Assembly (NCBI GenBank): GCA_951230915.1
Contig: OX579633.1
Location: 9,584,145 to 9,648,144, forward strand
DNA from: Antitrichia curtipendula
Taxonomy: Eukaryota > Streptophyta > Bryopsida > Hypnales > Leucodontaceae
Length of the DNA: 64,000 nt
Reading direction: 5' to 3'
This document shows positions 1 through 12,950 of the stretch, piece by piece. Under the pieces are notes generated by a model. That model was given only the letters and a program-made list of their open reading frames with translations. It ran no database searches and was not told the DNA's origin. The position numbers and the translations under genes were made by a program. Every line of letters begins with the position of its first letter. Position 1 is the first letter of the stretch.

Positions 1-2886
1 ACTTCAAAAATCCAAATTTTCAATACAATATTGCAAGTTTTGATGAGGTTGCAAATTAATTTGTTCACCTTGGATTCTGTTGTCATTTGAACAATTAGAT
101 TAGATTTGAAGCACAAAGAGTGTGATTGACAATTTTGTTTTGTTTTTTTGGTGTTGATTTAAGATTTTGAGTTACCAATGGTGAGAATTTTGGAGAGAGA
201 GTTCAAATTAAATTATAGTTTATCTCAGTTCTTTCTAGTGTGTGGAGTGGCGCCGCCACATACAATTTGGTATTTCTTTCATCATTCTAGTAGCTCTTGT
301 TTCTTAACAATCAAGCGTTTCATTTCTTTGAAAATGCAATTTTTGGATGATGTTTGGCATGAGTCAGCTCTTCAAAAAGTTTTAGCTTTTAAAAAGAATT
401 TATAAATCTGCAATTGGGATGTTGTTGTTGTATTTTCTATCATCATACAAGCTCTTCACAAAAGTGTATGCTATAAATATTGCATTTTGCATCCCACCCA
501 AGACATCAATTTACATCACTTTCATGATGTAAAAATTGCATCAATGAAAGGAGGTTTATGTAAATTTCCAAAGTAAATACTATTAACTGTGCTTTTAGGG
601 CTAGAAACATCCAAGTAAACATTTGCAAAAGTCTTTAGAGTCGGAAATGGGAACCTTAAACCTTTAATTGAGTGTCACTAGTAGTGTGGAGATTAACAAA
701 GCCCTAGTAGATAAAAAGAAATAGAAGAAACAAATAGCATGAAGGCAGGGTGTTTGTTAGATTTAAACCATTTGGTTTTCTTTGCAAATTTGCACAAGTT
801 CTAAAGATTTAAAAGTATTTGAACTTTTGTATGGGTTTCTCAAGATATCTTCTAACCATCAATTCATTGACATTATCTATGAGTGAAACTTTGCTTCATA
901 TCATTCTTATGAGTTTCTAGTAGTAATAAGTGTTTCTTTGAAGCTATAAAAATTTGAAGATATTGCTTTTTTTTTTTTTAATAGATAGACAGATACCTTT
1001 TTTTGAAAGCCTTGAATTTTTTTGGTTTGAATACTGTGATGAAACTTCTAAGGAATTTTGTTTTGAGATAATTAGAGCAAATCTAACAAAAAAATCTTAT
1101 GATTTTAATCCTAAATTCTAATTTTAAATTCATCTCAAAGCTATTAGCCATGCGCAAGATTTCTTCCAATCATGTATTTTCTTTTACAAAATAATTGATT
1201 TTTTTGCTAATAAATATGAAAAAAATTATTATTAATTTTTTTCATATATTGTCAAGTTTGTTTTCAAAATCTGATACGTGAAAGATACATAAATTTTTTA
1301 AACATAATTGAACTTGTTGAAAAATAAAAACTATCATTTTTGTATATTTTATTTTTCAAGTTCTAACATTGTAATTGTGCAATCAATGAGGACATTTTTT
1401 TTAATAGATGGGAGACCCATTTCATTAAAAAGAACCAAGAGAACAACAACCAAGCCATGACAGTTGGACATAAATAAAAATATAAAGTAGCCCTAGAGTA
1501 TAAATGAGGATTTTCATTCTATAATTTTAGGACATACTTAAACAAGTTAACTAAAAGACAATAGAGGGAGAGAGAATCATTTAAAAATTTTAAAAATGAT
1601 CAATTTGACCGTACTTTGAAAGCGAATATTTGGAATTAGTTTTGGAATTCAAATCATTGGAGTATTTTAGAGGTAAACGTATATAGCTTTCCCATATCAC
1701 CTTGTTTTGTAACACACTTTTAGTAGTGCTAGCCCTTAAACTTGAAATCTTTTGGTTATTCTTCTTATTGTTTACTGCTAAGTTTTTATCATTTAAGTCC
1801 AAAATCTAATATTAAAATTTTAGTCTTACTAGTCATTTTATAAATCCAACAATAATATTTTTTATTTATTTATGGAACTATATCTTTTTGGAAATTCTCA
1901 TTGCAAGAAAATAAGGCTAATTGCAAGATTATGATGCTTAAATTTTAACAACAAAAATTTTCAAGCCTTCCCTGAGACAAAATTTCATCATTCTAACATT
2001 TGAAAAATTGGATGTCCTAAAGCTAGAGGAAAAAGAATCTTATATAGAGAAATAAAAATTAAAAATATTTGAGAAATATTCAAAGAATACTTCACATTCA
2101 TTCTTGAAAAACAAAATACAAAGCAAAATATTATTGAAGATGATGAAAAACACTACACGTCTAATAATTCAAAAAATATATTTAAAAACTATAATTATAA
2201 TCATGAAAATGTTATACTTAGGCAATCCACATCCTATGATCTTCTTTTAGCTTAAAAAAAATACTCCCTCAATCCCAAAATGATCTTCTTGTTGAACAAA
2301 ATGTTATGGATTAAGGCTGAAAATAATATATTTTAAACCTATTTTGCATTGTAAGTAGAGTTCAATGTACTCCTAGCATCTTAGAAACTTCGGATTTTGA
2401 AACCCTTTTCAAAGTGTAGTTTGGGAGTATTGAAAAGTGGATTTGGGGGGACATTTTCAAGGAACACTAATGGTCATTTAATTGTTGAATATGACGTGTC
2501 ATTTTGTAGATAGTTAATATGGGCCTAAGCCCATGTATGGACCTATGTACCACCTCCCAAAGCTTCATTTCCTTCAATTGGGCAACACTCAAAGAGATGC
2601 AAAAACTAAAAACGAACAATGTTGATTGATCCCTTCAATCATTTCATTTATTTATTTATTAATGATTGCATGGGGGAGGGGGAACTATTATTTTGGGTTG
2701 TTGTGTTGGTCCCATATAGCAATTCAAAGTCAAAATTGACCAATTCTCAACATCACAAAGTACAACAAGAAGATCATTTTGGAACAATAAATTGAGGCCA
2801 ATAGGAAGATCATTGGAAATGGAGGTAGTATTACTTTTGTGAAGCAATGTGCAAATTTTCTTGCATCCTAAAACTTCTCGATAATT
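1..2886. other. AT-rich intergenic stretch, no gene seen
   Basis: Only short open frames (up to about 75 codons) with no recognisable domain. A possible LINE 3'-tail relic lies at 1398-1506: a T-run followed by a segment resembling the 3' end of the LINE at 17850, between the loosely similar flanks AATGAGGACATTTT and AATGAGGATTTTC. Nothing else could be assigned. Confidence 0.5.
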
Positions 2887-2890
2887 TTAA

Positions 2891-3530
2891 CCCTAAGGTT
2901 CCTTGACAATGTTATCACCAAAAATGCTCAAAAACTGCCATTTCTAGTACAAATATTATATTTTGAAAAATAGCATTATTGGACACTTGTAATCCTATGA
3001 TCTTTTAGTATGCTAAATTAAAAAGACGTGGAAAAAGTTTCAAAAATTTCCACCAAGTAGATTGCAAGATATGAGCGTTTGAAGTGACAACAATCCTTTA
3101 TTGGCCTACAAAAAACCGGGCAGCTACACTTCACAAGGTCAAATTTGTATGAAAAAATGTCCAAAATGGTGGTGCTTCTTTGGATTAATTCTTTGAAGCA
3201 AATTGGCTACATGCTTGAAAACTTTCAGATCATTTGGAATTGTACAACATATAGGAAAAAAATAGTAAGTAGAAAGATGTAGAGAATGACTCAAAATACA
3301 AAATTGATAACAATTTATTTATGGAATTGAAAAATGTCAATCCCAATGGTCATAATGTTGTACTATACAATCTACACCTTATTTTTAATTTTTTTTGTCC
3401 AAAAATGTTGAAAATTGAGTAAAATAAAAGAACTCAAAGTTTATTTTAGAGTAGAGAATCTATATTGCCCGCAAACTAAAACTCCTCATAACTTTTGACT
3501 CATTGATTGAAATGGAATGATTCAAAGTGT
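2891..3530 (+). mobile_element. TTAA-element family A, left part (truncated)
   Basis: Begins after TTAA (2887-2890) with CCCTAAGGTTCCTTGAC and the family-A sequence 'AAAAACTGCCATTTCTAGTAC'-like block, and runs collinearly with the complete copy at 6317-7252 until a TA microsatellite at 3531. The right third of family A is missing and family-B sequence follows instead. Non-coding; frames are not conserved between copies. Confidence 0.65.

Positions 3531-3558
<28 letters not shown>
3531..3558. repeat. (TA)n microsatellite, about 14 units
   Basis: Uninterrupted TA repeat sitting exactly at the junction between family-A sequence on the left and family-B sequence on the right. Confidence 0.9.
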
Positions 3559-3561
<3 letters not shown>

Positions 3562-4441
3562 TTAAAACTGTCATTTCTATTGCAAAGAGAAAAAAAATTA
3601 GGAATTTCTTTTTTGCATATCTAACGGTAGGATCTCATACTAGACTAGTATAAAAATGTGTAGAAGAAATTTCAGAAACTTTGACCACGTAGATTGCAAG
3701 ATATTTGCATTTAAAGTGAAGAAAACAAGTTTTTTTTGCACCTTGTTCAACTAGGTTTTTTGGCTTTGAATCTTTTTCAACTTAAATTTTTTGCACTAAA
3801 GATGATGTTTTCCTAATATTTTGTATGAATAGTTGAGTTGAGAATCTAGGAACAAAAAAATTAGGAAAAAAACAATTAATTTTCACTCATTAAAAAGTTG
3901 TTAAGTAAAAGTAGGTTCAAAATTGAAGGGAACTCTATATTATTAATAGCTTTAAGATGGAATTGAATTACAATAATTCCAATGTCAAATTTTTTGAACA
4001 TGCAAACTAAACCTTGTCCAACAATTTTTTTGAAAAATTGTAAAAATTGCATTTGAAAATGAGTTCTAGAAGTTATTTTTTCAAGAAGATGCTTAGATTG
4101 CTTGAAAAACTAAGATTGTCCATAACTTTCTCATCACTAGTCCAAATAGAATGAATCAAAGCTTCACATGTAGACAAAAAATATAATCTTTTAAGAAAGA
4201 AACAAAAAAATTTAATTTAATTTTGGCTTTTTGTGATTTTTTTTTGTGTTGACTGCCAAACTCTGATTTTGCTTATTGTGCCATAACTTTTGCTTCTGGG
4301 CACCAATTGAAATAAAATTTGTATGTCCACAAAGCTCTCGCACAACCGCACATCCTCAAAAAGTTTCTCTAAAAATTTGAGGTCATAGGAACCTGCCCAG
4401 ACCCAAATTGTCCCCCAAGGGAACAAACGATCCTTTAGGGG
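3559..4441 (+). mobile_element. TTAA-element family B, missing its left terminus
   Basis: Starts inside the family-B left block (ACTGTCATTTCTATTGC) and continues to a perfect right end CCTTTAGGGG followed by TTAA (4442-4445). Related to the copies at 11762, 30379 and, inverted, 7910. The first ~50 bases of the family are replaced by the TA repeat. No transposase; a small minus-strand frame inside is not conserved in the other copies. Confidence 0.7.
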
Positions 4442-4445
4442 TTAA

Positions 4446-5724
4446 TACCCCTATTTAGTGTAGATAGCAAATCTGCTTGGTGATAGTCATGTTTACCTGG
4501 CTTGCCATCTATAAACTGTGTTTTGCTGAAACATCTGATGAGCATTTTATCTCCATCGTCTTTATAAAAAATAAAAAAATCCGCAATGACTTCCACGTCA
4601 TCATTTGGCTCTTGCTAAATCATCTTGTGAAAGTATTGGCTCATTTCTTCCCAGTACTTTGGAAATAGAGGAACTGAAGTGCGCACCAATCATAGTCATA
4701 GTCTACGGAGTTTTTTGTTTTCAGTGCAAAGTCAGCCTTTGAGACTAACTTAAAATGTAAGCTTAAGCTTAACTTATAAATTAAGTTAATGAAACTTTCT
4801 GCAAGTGATTTGTTCAAGGGTTGGTCCACCCTTGACTCCAGTTTGTCTGAATAATGAATGGAGTCTTCAGTTGGCTTGGCAGCCAGTACTTGGTACTGTG
4901 TGTTCATACCATGAGCCAATCAACTAGAGCTGCCTTGCAGTTTGGTACATGTGAGACGGTTCTTCAGTTCGTTGATCCAAAACTAAAACTGCAGGCGGGC
5001 GAGCTCCTGTGCCCATTTCATTACAAAAGTTAAAACAAGGATTGAAAGAGTGAGATGACGGTTGTGCTATTAGAAATAGTGTAGACCACATTATATTGAT
5101 TTTACGTAAATCAGTATCAAATCCCGCATTGTTTAGTGCACCTCACAAATTTTTTTATGGATTCAAAAATTAGTGCGAGGTAGTGTTATTATTGCAATGC
5201 GCACTCATCAATTTAACTTCGAGAGTAACTTAGGAGATGAGTGTGCTTCTTTTACTCAAAAATCTAGGAATGAGATTGGAATGAACAATCAGAATTCTAA
5301 TTTTGAAACTGTTTTGTATGCGTATGTGGCATAAATTATTAAATACGAAAAAAAAAACATCTGTGTATTTTCTTCTTCGACTGACTGATGTGCCTTCCAA
5401 GTCCATAATAAATTAGGGGATTTGTTGTAAACAGGATATAATCTTTTTTTCATAAATCTCGTAGATATTTGGGTTTGGACTCTTTTGACCCAACAATGTT
5501 GTGGCTTGTCTTTCTAGTGAGTCTTTGTGAAAACTGTTCTCATTTCATTGGACTGGCCTTGTAGCACAGTGACATCTGTAGCTATCACTTCCTCATGCAT
5601 TCTTGCCAAAGTGGGCACCATATCCCATTCAAATATGGAGTTTCATTAATTTCTTAGGACTTGGACCCTTACTGTTTCTATCATCAAAAAGATGGGTTAG
5701 TTGCAGCATGCTTACTCCAGGTTC
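4446..5724. other. Intergenic stretch, no gene seen
   Basis: No convincing coding region. A 92-codon minus-strand frame at 4641-4919 has no recognisable domain and no flanking splice or repeat context that supports it. Confidence 0.4.
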
Positions 5725-5726
5725 TA

Positions 5727-6198
5727 AGGTAAACCAACCCATTGTGGTCAAATGACCCATAGTGGACACCTACCTCATGACCCCATCATGGTTTTTTCAG
5801 TTTTTTCAGATTTTGCCTTCAATGCATGTATTACATGACAGTAATGAAGTAGTTAGTGACTTCATTAGGAACTTCTAATTTTTCAGTGAGAATTCATTGT
5901 GAGAATTGACTTTTAAGGCTTTCCATGTTAGAAAAGATTTTGACTGCTTTAGGTGAGCCAAATGAGCATGATGGATTTTAGATTTTGTTGGATAAAAGGT
6001 AGTCTATAGACTCTTATGGGTAAAAATACATTGAACATTTCAAAAATTCATAGCAAATTCACATTTTGTCAGAAGAAGATAATTTTAATTGCTCTCATTG
6101 TTTCTTGCACTTGTACTATTGTGGGAAAAAAATTAAAAAATTTCAGTAACCACATGATGTCAAGCTCCTTATTTTGACCACTATGGGCTGGTTTACCT
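5727..6198. mobile_element. TA-flanked MITE-like element, 472 bp
   Basis: Left end AGGTAAACCAACCCAT-GTGGTCAAA and right end (read inverted) AGGTAAACCAGCCCATAGTGG form imperfect terminal inverted repeats of about 27 bp. The dinucleotide TA flanks both sides (5725-5726, 6199-6200). TA duplication and short length fit a Tc1/mariner-type (Stowaway-like) non-autonomous element; a Harbinger-like origin with a TWA target cannot be fully excluded. No coding capacity. Confidence 0.7.
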
Positions 6199-6316
6199 TA
6201 ATTCAACCAATATTCCAATGTCTTTACACTATAATTGCGATTTCTGTAGTACTTGCTCTAATCCGCACTACTCTTTGGTTAGGGTAAGGTAGTCTGCTCT
6301 TCAAGCAACCTTTTAA

Positions 6317-7252
6317 CCCCTAAAGGTTTTTGACTATGTTTTCACCCAAACCGCTCCAGAACTGCCATTTCTAATACTAGTGCCAAATTCTAGATAAAAA
6401 GAATTTTTGGACACTTATAGCCGTAGGATCTTGTAGTAAACTTGTTTAAGAAGATGTGGAAAAAATTTCAGAATTTTCCACCAAGTGGATTGCAAGATAA
6501 TAGCATTTGAATTGACAAAAATCCTTTTCTTGTCCCTGCGAAAAAACGGGCAGCTGCCCTTCACAAGGTCACATTTGTATGAAAAAATGTCCAAAATGAT
6601 GGTTACTCTTTGGATTTATTCTTCAAGTCAAGTTGGCTACATGCTTGAAAAATTTCAGATCATTTGGAATTGTACAACATATAGGAAAAAAATAGTAAGT
6701 AGGAAGAGGTAGAGAATGATTCAAAACACTAAATTGTCAAGATTTTATTTATGAAATTGAAAAATGCCAATCCCAACGATTGTAATGTTGTAATAAACAA
6801 TCTACACCCAATGTTTTTATTTTTTTTCAAAAATATTGAAAATCGAGTTAAATAAAGGACTTCAAAGTTTATTTTAGAGTAGAGATTCCATAACTACCCT
6901 CAAACTAAGAATCCTCATAACTTTTGACTCATTGATCGGAATGGAATGATTCAAAGCCTCCCACGTACATATAAATCTAAAGAACCAATTTCAAATTTTA
7001 GTTTTTTTTAAAAGTGATTTTTAAAGAATTTTTTTTTTGCTGCCCCGGCTGCCCGCCGAACAATGAAAATGACATATAATGCAATAACTTTTTAACCATG
7101 TAGTCCAAAGTTACGAAAATTGTTGGACCTTAAAGCTACTCCTCGGGCACATCTTATGTGAAAATTTCAAAGAAAAAAAGGAAAAATTCCGGTCATAGTG
7201 AGCTGCCCAAAATCGCTATGTTGTCAAAAAACGGTGTTTGGTCCTTTAGGGG
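6317..7252 (+). mobile_element. TTAA-element family A, complete copy, 936 bp
   Basis: Flanked by TTAA on both sides (6313-6316 and 7253-7256), with ends CCCCTAAAGG and CCTTTAGGGG. Best-preserved copy of family A in the window and a useful reference for the copies at 12951, 47079 and (inverted) 23743. TTAA duplication with ends starting CCC is the signature of the piggyBac superfamily, but no transposase is present, so that is inference. Confidence 0.85.
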
Positions 7253-7256
7253 TTAA

Positions 7257-7905
7257 CCCCTGTGTGTCACAGGGAGAACAGCATAAGTGAGGAGCTTTTT
7301 TGTTGGATCTAGAAATCCAGAATAATTTGAGAAACACTCGGTTACTGAAGTTTTCACGATTAAAATTTGAAGCCAACTTACTCATGAGTGCAAATGTGCA
7401 ATTTATAAGAGAATCCACCATGTGGATTTCGAGATTATAATACTTGATGAACATGGTATTCCACAAATCCTAGTTTCTCAGCATCCAAAAAACATCTACT
7501 TTGATGCACAAGGGTTAAGAGCTGATTGCTTTTTAAGGGAAAGCTCAACTCCTTGAAACAATTTTTCAGTAAATTTCTGAAGGAAAAAGAAATGGAATTA
7601 GCATTGAACACAAGTCACACATTTCCTATTTTTTTGGACCTTTGTGGAATAAGGTACAAATTTCTTAACGTGAATTGCAATGGTCTCAAAAAAGCACCCC
7701 TTCTTGAAATGTATATCTTCTAATTTGAATTTTTTTGTGTGGAAGAGAGGGCACCGACTTGAAGACGGGAATTGAAATCTCCCCCTCTTCAGGTTTATTT
7801 TGGCTCATTCCAAAATGGAAAACCTTGACGTGGGGCACGAGTGTGAACACCATCATGTGGGAAAATTCGCGTGCATCTTTTCACTGTGGGAATGATTGTT
7901 GGAAG
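7257..7905. other. Spacer between two TTAA elements
   Basis: 650 bases between the family-A copy and the inverted family-B copy. Short frames on both strands (65-80 codons) with no recognisable domain; no terminal repeat found. Confidence 0.4.
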
Positions 7906-7909
7906 TTAA

Positions 7910-8831
7910 CCCCTAAAGGTCCGTTGTCCGTTTGAGGGACAAATGGGTTTTCGGGCAGGTACCTACGAGCTGAAATTTTCTCCTGATTTTTTGAAACTTT
8001 TTTTGGAGGTAGAAAATCTGATTAGCTTTATGGGAATATAATTTTTTTCACAATCGGTGCCTGGGAAAAAAAGTTATGCCCAAATAAGCTCAAAACAATG
8101 TTTGAGGGGCAGCAAAAAAAATTTGCAATTTTTATTTTTATTTTTTTCTAATTTTTTTTTCTTATAGATTATATTTTTGTCTATCTGAAAAGCTTTGATT
8201 CATTTCATTTGGATTTTTTATGAGAATGTTATGGACAAGCTTGTTTTTCGGGCACTTAGAGCATCTTCCTGAAAAAATAACTTGTAGGATTCATTTCTGA
8301 ATGTAATTTTTATAATTTTTCAAAAAAAAAGTTCCACGAGGTTTAATTTTTTTGCGAGAACAATCTCACCATTGGGATTAGTGCTTTTTAATTCCATATA
8401 AAAGATATTAATATTTTAGATTTTCTTTCTATCTTGTACCTACTTCTACTTAACAATTTTTTTAATAATGAAAATTAAGTTTTTTTGAATTTTCTTTTTT
8501 TTCCTAGACTCTCAACTCAATTCTCCACTATAAAGATTAAACGCTCAAAACTCTGTAGTGCAAAATATTTAAGTTAAAAATGTTCAAAGTCATAAAATCT
8601 AGTCCCGCAATGTGCTGAAAAACTTGTTTTTTTCACTTTAAACGCAGATATCTTACAATCTGTGCGGTCAAAAATTCTGAAATTTTTTCCATACATTTTC
8701 ATACTAGTTAGGTATAAGATCCTGCGTTTAGATGTGAAAAGAAAACAATTTTCAATTTTTTTTACTCTTTGCTATAGAAATGGCGGTTTTGAGTGTTTTT
8801 TGGCAGAAAAATGGCCTTGATCCTTTAGGGG
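7910..8831 (-). mobile_element. TTAA-element family B, complete copy, 922 bp, inverted
   Basis: Flanked by TTAA at 7906-7909 and 8832-8835, with ends CCCCTAAAGG and CCTTTAGGGG. Internal sequence is the reverse complement of family B (for example the inverted 'CACTCAAAACTGCCATTTCTA' block near 8780). Shows that the family inserts in both orientations. Confidence 0.85.
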
Positions 8832-8835
8832 TTAA

Positions 8836-9778
8836 TTCATCTACAAAATCTGGCCTTTTTTTCAGTACCCCATTCTAATTTCTTGATTGGAAGGTCATTT
8901 TTTGGCCAGCCAGTACTTCGCTTTGCCCTTGGTCCTGTGTGTTGGAATTTATTATGGCCCCTCTCGCCATTGTACAATGCAATTGAACACCATTGAGGAA
9001 AAGGGAAACGGAGCGTCAAATCTCGACAGGTGGATGAATACGGAGGGACCTTCATACCTTTATTTTGTTCACACATTGTTGGCTGCACATAGCCACTCCC
9101 ATTCAATTTGGCAAGATGGTCTCACCAGTGTCAGCCAGATCGTGAGGGTTTGGGGACCTTTTTCTTTTTGTCGTAAGTCAAATATATTCGGCCAGAAACA
9201 ACAGTGAGAGTGAGAGCTTTTGAAACTGGGGACCCTGGTTGAAGAAGAGGAGTATCTAGAATATCATCAGCAAACCTGAAATGATCAGGAATTTCATCTG
9301 GCATGCTCACAGGCATTTTTATGGGCAGGTTCAGCTTTTCTGTCAATGTGGGCGTTCCTTTATGTAAAAACACATACAACTACGGTATCATGACCTAAAA
9401 TGAAATTGATTGAAAATTGTCTGGCACCCGTGATTGCAGGTTTGGGAACTTTTATTAATTGGTCATTTTTGAATCAGACACCTAAATGGTCAATGTGGGT
9501 GGATGAAGTTTTTAAGAACTGCATTTGTATGTAATATGAACGTGTATGCCCTGTGCTGTTGCCACAGGAGAATAAAATAAAAAATAAAATATTATTTTTC
9601 TAAATTTTAAAGTCATAAAAACTTCAAAATTCAATATCTGCCATGAGTTGAAACGCCACGAAATAAAGCCCATGCACTCCTCCTTGCTAAGGGCTTTCCA
9701 ACAAGACCAAGAATGCGACCAAATGACACAAATCTAGAGATCTCACCATAACAAACCAAACCAAGCCAACAACCTCAT
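8836..9778. other. Intergenic stretch, no gene supported
   Basis: Overlapping frames on both strands (106 codons +, 89 and 82 codons -) but none shows a domain, a signal sequence or splice context. Slightly higher GC than the flanks. Probably old non-coding DNA or a degenerate element. Confidence 0.4.
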
Positions 9779-9782
9779 TTAG

Positions 9783-11343
9783 CCCCTAATAAGGGTCCAA
9801 AGTCATTTTTTTTGTGAAAAAACACTCAAAATTGTCCTTACTATTACGTTCATCAAAATTTTCAACAAAATGTTTTAACAAAAATCTAAACTTGGGATCT
9901 TGTATTATACTTGTAGAAGAAGAAGTGGCAAATTTTTTGTGACATCTAACAATATGGATTGAAAGATATGAGCATTTGAAGGGAAATGCCTTTGACCATT
10001 GATTGTGGCAAATTTTTGCATCATAGATTTTGAATTTAAAAATCTAGCATACTTAAACATGATGTTGGTCAAGTCTCCCAAAAAGTTTCAAGTCCAAAAA
10101 AAACAAGGAGCACATCCAAAAAAATCTTGCAATGCAACAATGTCCAAGAGTTTGCAATTTATGGAGTGAAAAATAATAAAAAGTCAAAATGTTGAGGTAA
10201 ATAAAAATCCAAATTAAGGAAACCTGTAACATGTGATTCTAGTCAAGATGTACATTCTTCTTGTATAAAAAATGAGACATTTTGTCTTTTTACAAAAAAA
10301 AAAAAATTTATATAGAATTTCATTCAAATAATAATAGGTCTAAATATAGTTTGATCTAAGTAAAATTGCACATAAGGGGAGAATCCCCTTTGTACAAGAG
10401 CATGTCCAAATTTCACTTCATAAATCAAATTTCTCAATTTATGAGAGTGATTTGTATAGTGGCCAATTACTTTTGGGAGTCACCATATGAATGAGATCCT
10501 ACCATACAACTAGATTTTGAAATTGGTCATCAAATTTCACCTCTAAAATTCTTTTATGTTTAGAAGCCCAAAATTGCTTCAAAATACTCATCACCAAATG
10601 AAGGCTAAAGTTTTCATCTATATTTATTATTTGACGTGCCTAAACTTCAAAATGTAGGCTTTCTAAAAGGTGAAGTTTTGTCTTTCAACATGTTTAGAGA
10701 AAAAAATATGTATGTCTCATGACTTGTGCATTTTAGTCAATATGTTGGACGAAGGATTTAGACTATACCAAAAAAATTAGCCCAAATACTTATATATTCA
10801 TATTTTAAAATTATAGAATATAAGGTGCTACTAAATGAAAGAAAAAACTAAATCACTAATAACTTTTACAAAAAATTGAAACATATTAATCCTAATGGTG
10901 AGAATGTTCTAGTAAGCAATTGGTATGCTCTAAAGTTATTTTTATTTTAAATTTTGAAATATTGAATTCCAAAAATGACTTTATATGTTTTTCCTATCTT
11001 CGTTACTTGAAAAATAAAACTCCTCATAACTTTCACCTCATTATTCAAAATTGTTTGGCTCGAATGTATTTGAATAGATATCAATCTATAAACACACACA
11101 AAATAATAATTAATACTTATTTTCTATAGAACATATATTTTTGTTGCTTGGTTTGACATTGTAATCAAAATCCTTCTAACTTTTGCAATATTTATCAAAT
11201 TGGCGTAAAACAAAGCTTCACATGTAGATTTGATGAGTAGTATCCATCCTAAAAACTTCATTCAAAATTTTCAAATTATGAAGTCAACAAGGCCTTCTCG
11301 TGGTCTCAAAAAAATCAAATTGGGCTTCTTGGTCTTTTAGGGT
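9783..11343 (+). mobile_element. Degenerate long TTAA element, family B-related, ~1.56 kb
   Basis: Left end CCCCTAATAAGGGTCC after TTAG, right end CTTTTAGGG before TTAA (11344-11347). The right half follows family B (the 'CCTAATGGTGAGAATGTTCTAGTAAGCAA' region near 10890, written here only as a label, is recognisable in the copies at 30379 and 11762). Longer than other copies, so it may contain a nested insertion or be a longer progenitor. No intact protein seen. Confidence 0.55.
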
Positions 11344-11761
11344 TTAATTGCACTAAAGACTGTTCCAGTAGGGATCAATCATCGCTTGAGAGCTATTCAA
11401 GTATAGAAGGCTAAAACCTATTGAGTTTCACGTATTTTGGTAATTCAAAATCAAATTATTCTTATGGAAGGATAAAAGAACATCTACAAAACATTCAATT
11501 TTCAATCTCTAACAAAATTTGAATACTTCATTGTAATATTACTAGAGTTTTTCTTACTATGTGTCACATTTTTTTTTTGAGTTTAGTTGAAAAGAGTTCT
11601 AAATTAAAACTCAAATATCTGATAAATAGAACCCTAGATTTACAATGATTTTGTCTACTTAGTGTTAACATAATCATTTTTATGAGTTATATTATAATTA
11701 ATATAGTATAAATGAGCATTGTAATGGATTATGTTTTGATATAAATGTTTGCATGCCTTAA

Positions 11762-12622
11762 CCCGTAAAGGATTGAGGCCATTTTCCATAAATAAAAAAT
11801 AAAAATAAAACTTGAAACTTCCATTTCTACTGCCAAGAGCAAAAAATTTTAATTTTTAATTTTTAATTTTTTTTTTTTCATATCTAACCATACTAAACTA
11901 CTTTAAGAGTGTATAGAAGAAATTTCAGAAACAATGAGTGCATAGATTGCAACTTAAATTTAAAAAAATTTACTATTGATTTTGATTGTCTAAATTTTAT
12001 GTTAAATATTTGAATTGAGAATCTAAATTCAAAATTCAAAAAAAAAAATTAATTTTTATTCATTAAGAATTTGTTAAATAGAAGTAGGTTCAAGATTGAA
12101 GCAAAATCTAAATCACTAATAGTTCTAAGATGGAATTGAAATACAATAATTTCAACAGTGAGATTGTCCTAGCAAGAAAACCTAACCCTATCTAACAATG
12201 TTTTTTGGAAAATTGAAAAAATTACATTCATAAATGAATTCTACATGTTATTTTCTCAAGAAGATGCTTAGATTGCCCCCAAACCTAAGTTTGTTCATAT
12301 TTTTCTCATCACTAGTCCAAATAGAATGAAACAAAGCTGCAAATGTTGAAAAAAAAAATACAATATTTTTGGAGATCAATATAATTATTTTATTTTGTTT
12401 TTTTGTGATTTTTTTGGTGTTGCCCACTGACCTCCATTTTTGGCTTATTGTGCCATAAAATTTTCTTCCAGACATTGATTGAAATAAAAATTGTATACCC
12501 ACGAAGCTCTTACAAAATCACACATCTTTAAAAAGTTTTTAAAACATTCATTACAAATTGAGACAATAGGAACCAACCCGGGCCCAAATTGTCCCCCACA
12601 TAGACAAACGATCCTTTAGGGA
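11762..12622 (+). mobile_element. TTAA-element family B copy, 861 bp
   Basis: TTAA on both sides (11758-11761, 12623-12626). Ends CCCGTAAAGG and CCTTTAGGG. Left block carries the family-B 'GATTGAGGCC' and 'TTCCATTTCTACTGC' segments; right block the 'CATAACTTT'-type modules. Confidence 0.75.
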
Positions 12623-12950
12623 TTAAAAGAACAAATCACATATAATCTATTCAATCCTTGCCCAAAGCATAAATGTATTATAAAATACATTCTGCATTAT
12701 GACTTTTGAATCAATATATGTTATATACAATGATATTGAACCAAACTTTAACATTGTTGCATTTACTACCACAAATATCGAAATCAACAATAAACATTTT
12801 TATTTATAAATTCAATAATTTGTAAAATTAGTGTTTCATTCTCCAAATTTAATATCTACAATATGACTAAGAAAATATTCAAATGTTGTGTATACAAACC
12901 TTTAATTTTGTAAATTGAATTTGACCTTAAATTGACTTTAACAAACTTAA

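Noticed and set aside
6485..6712. Open frames inside TTAA elements (also at 4217, 12248, 13081, 26472, 31010, 47104, 47708)
   Set aside because: Aligned copies of the same element have their open frames in different reading frames or interrupted, so there is no conserved protein.
8837..9379. Overlapping 82-106-codon frames on both strands
   Set aside because: No domain, no splice or repeat context, and opposite-strand overlap; chance frames are more likely.
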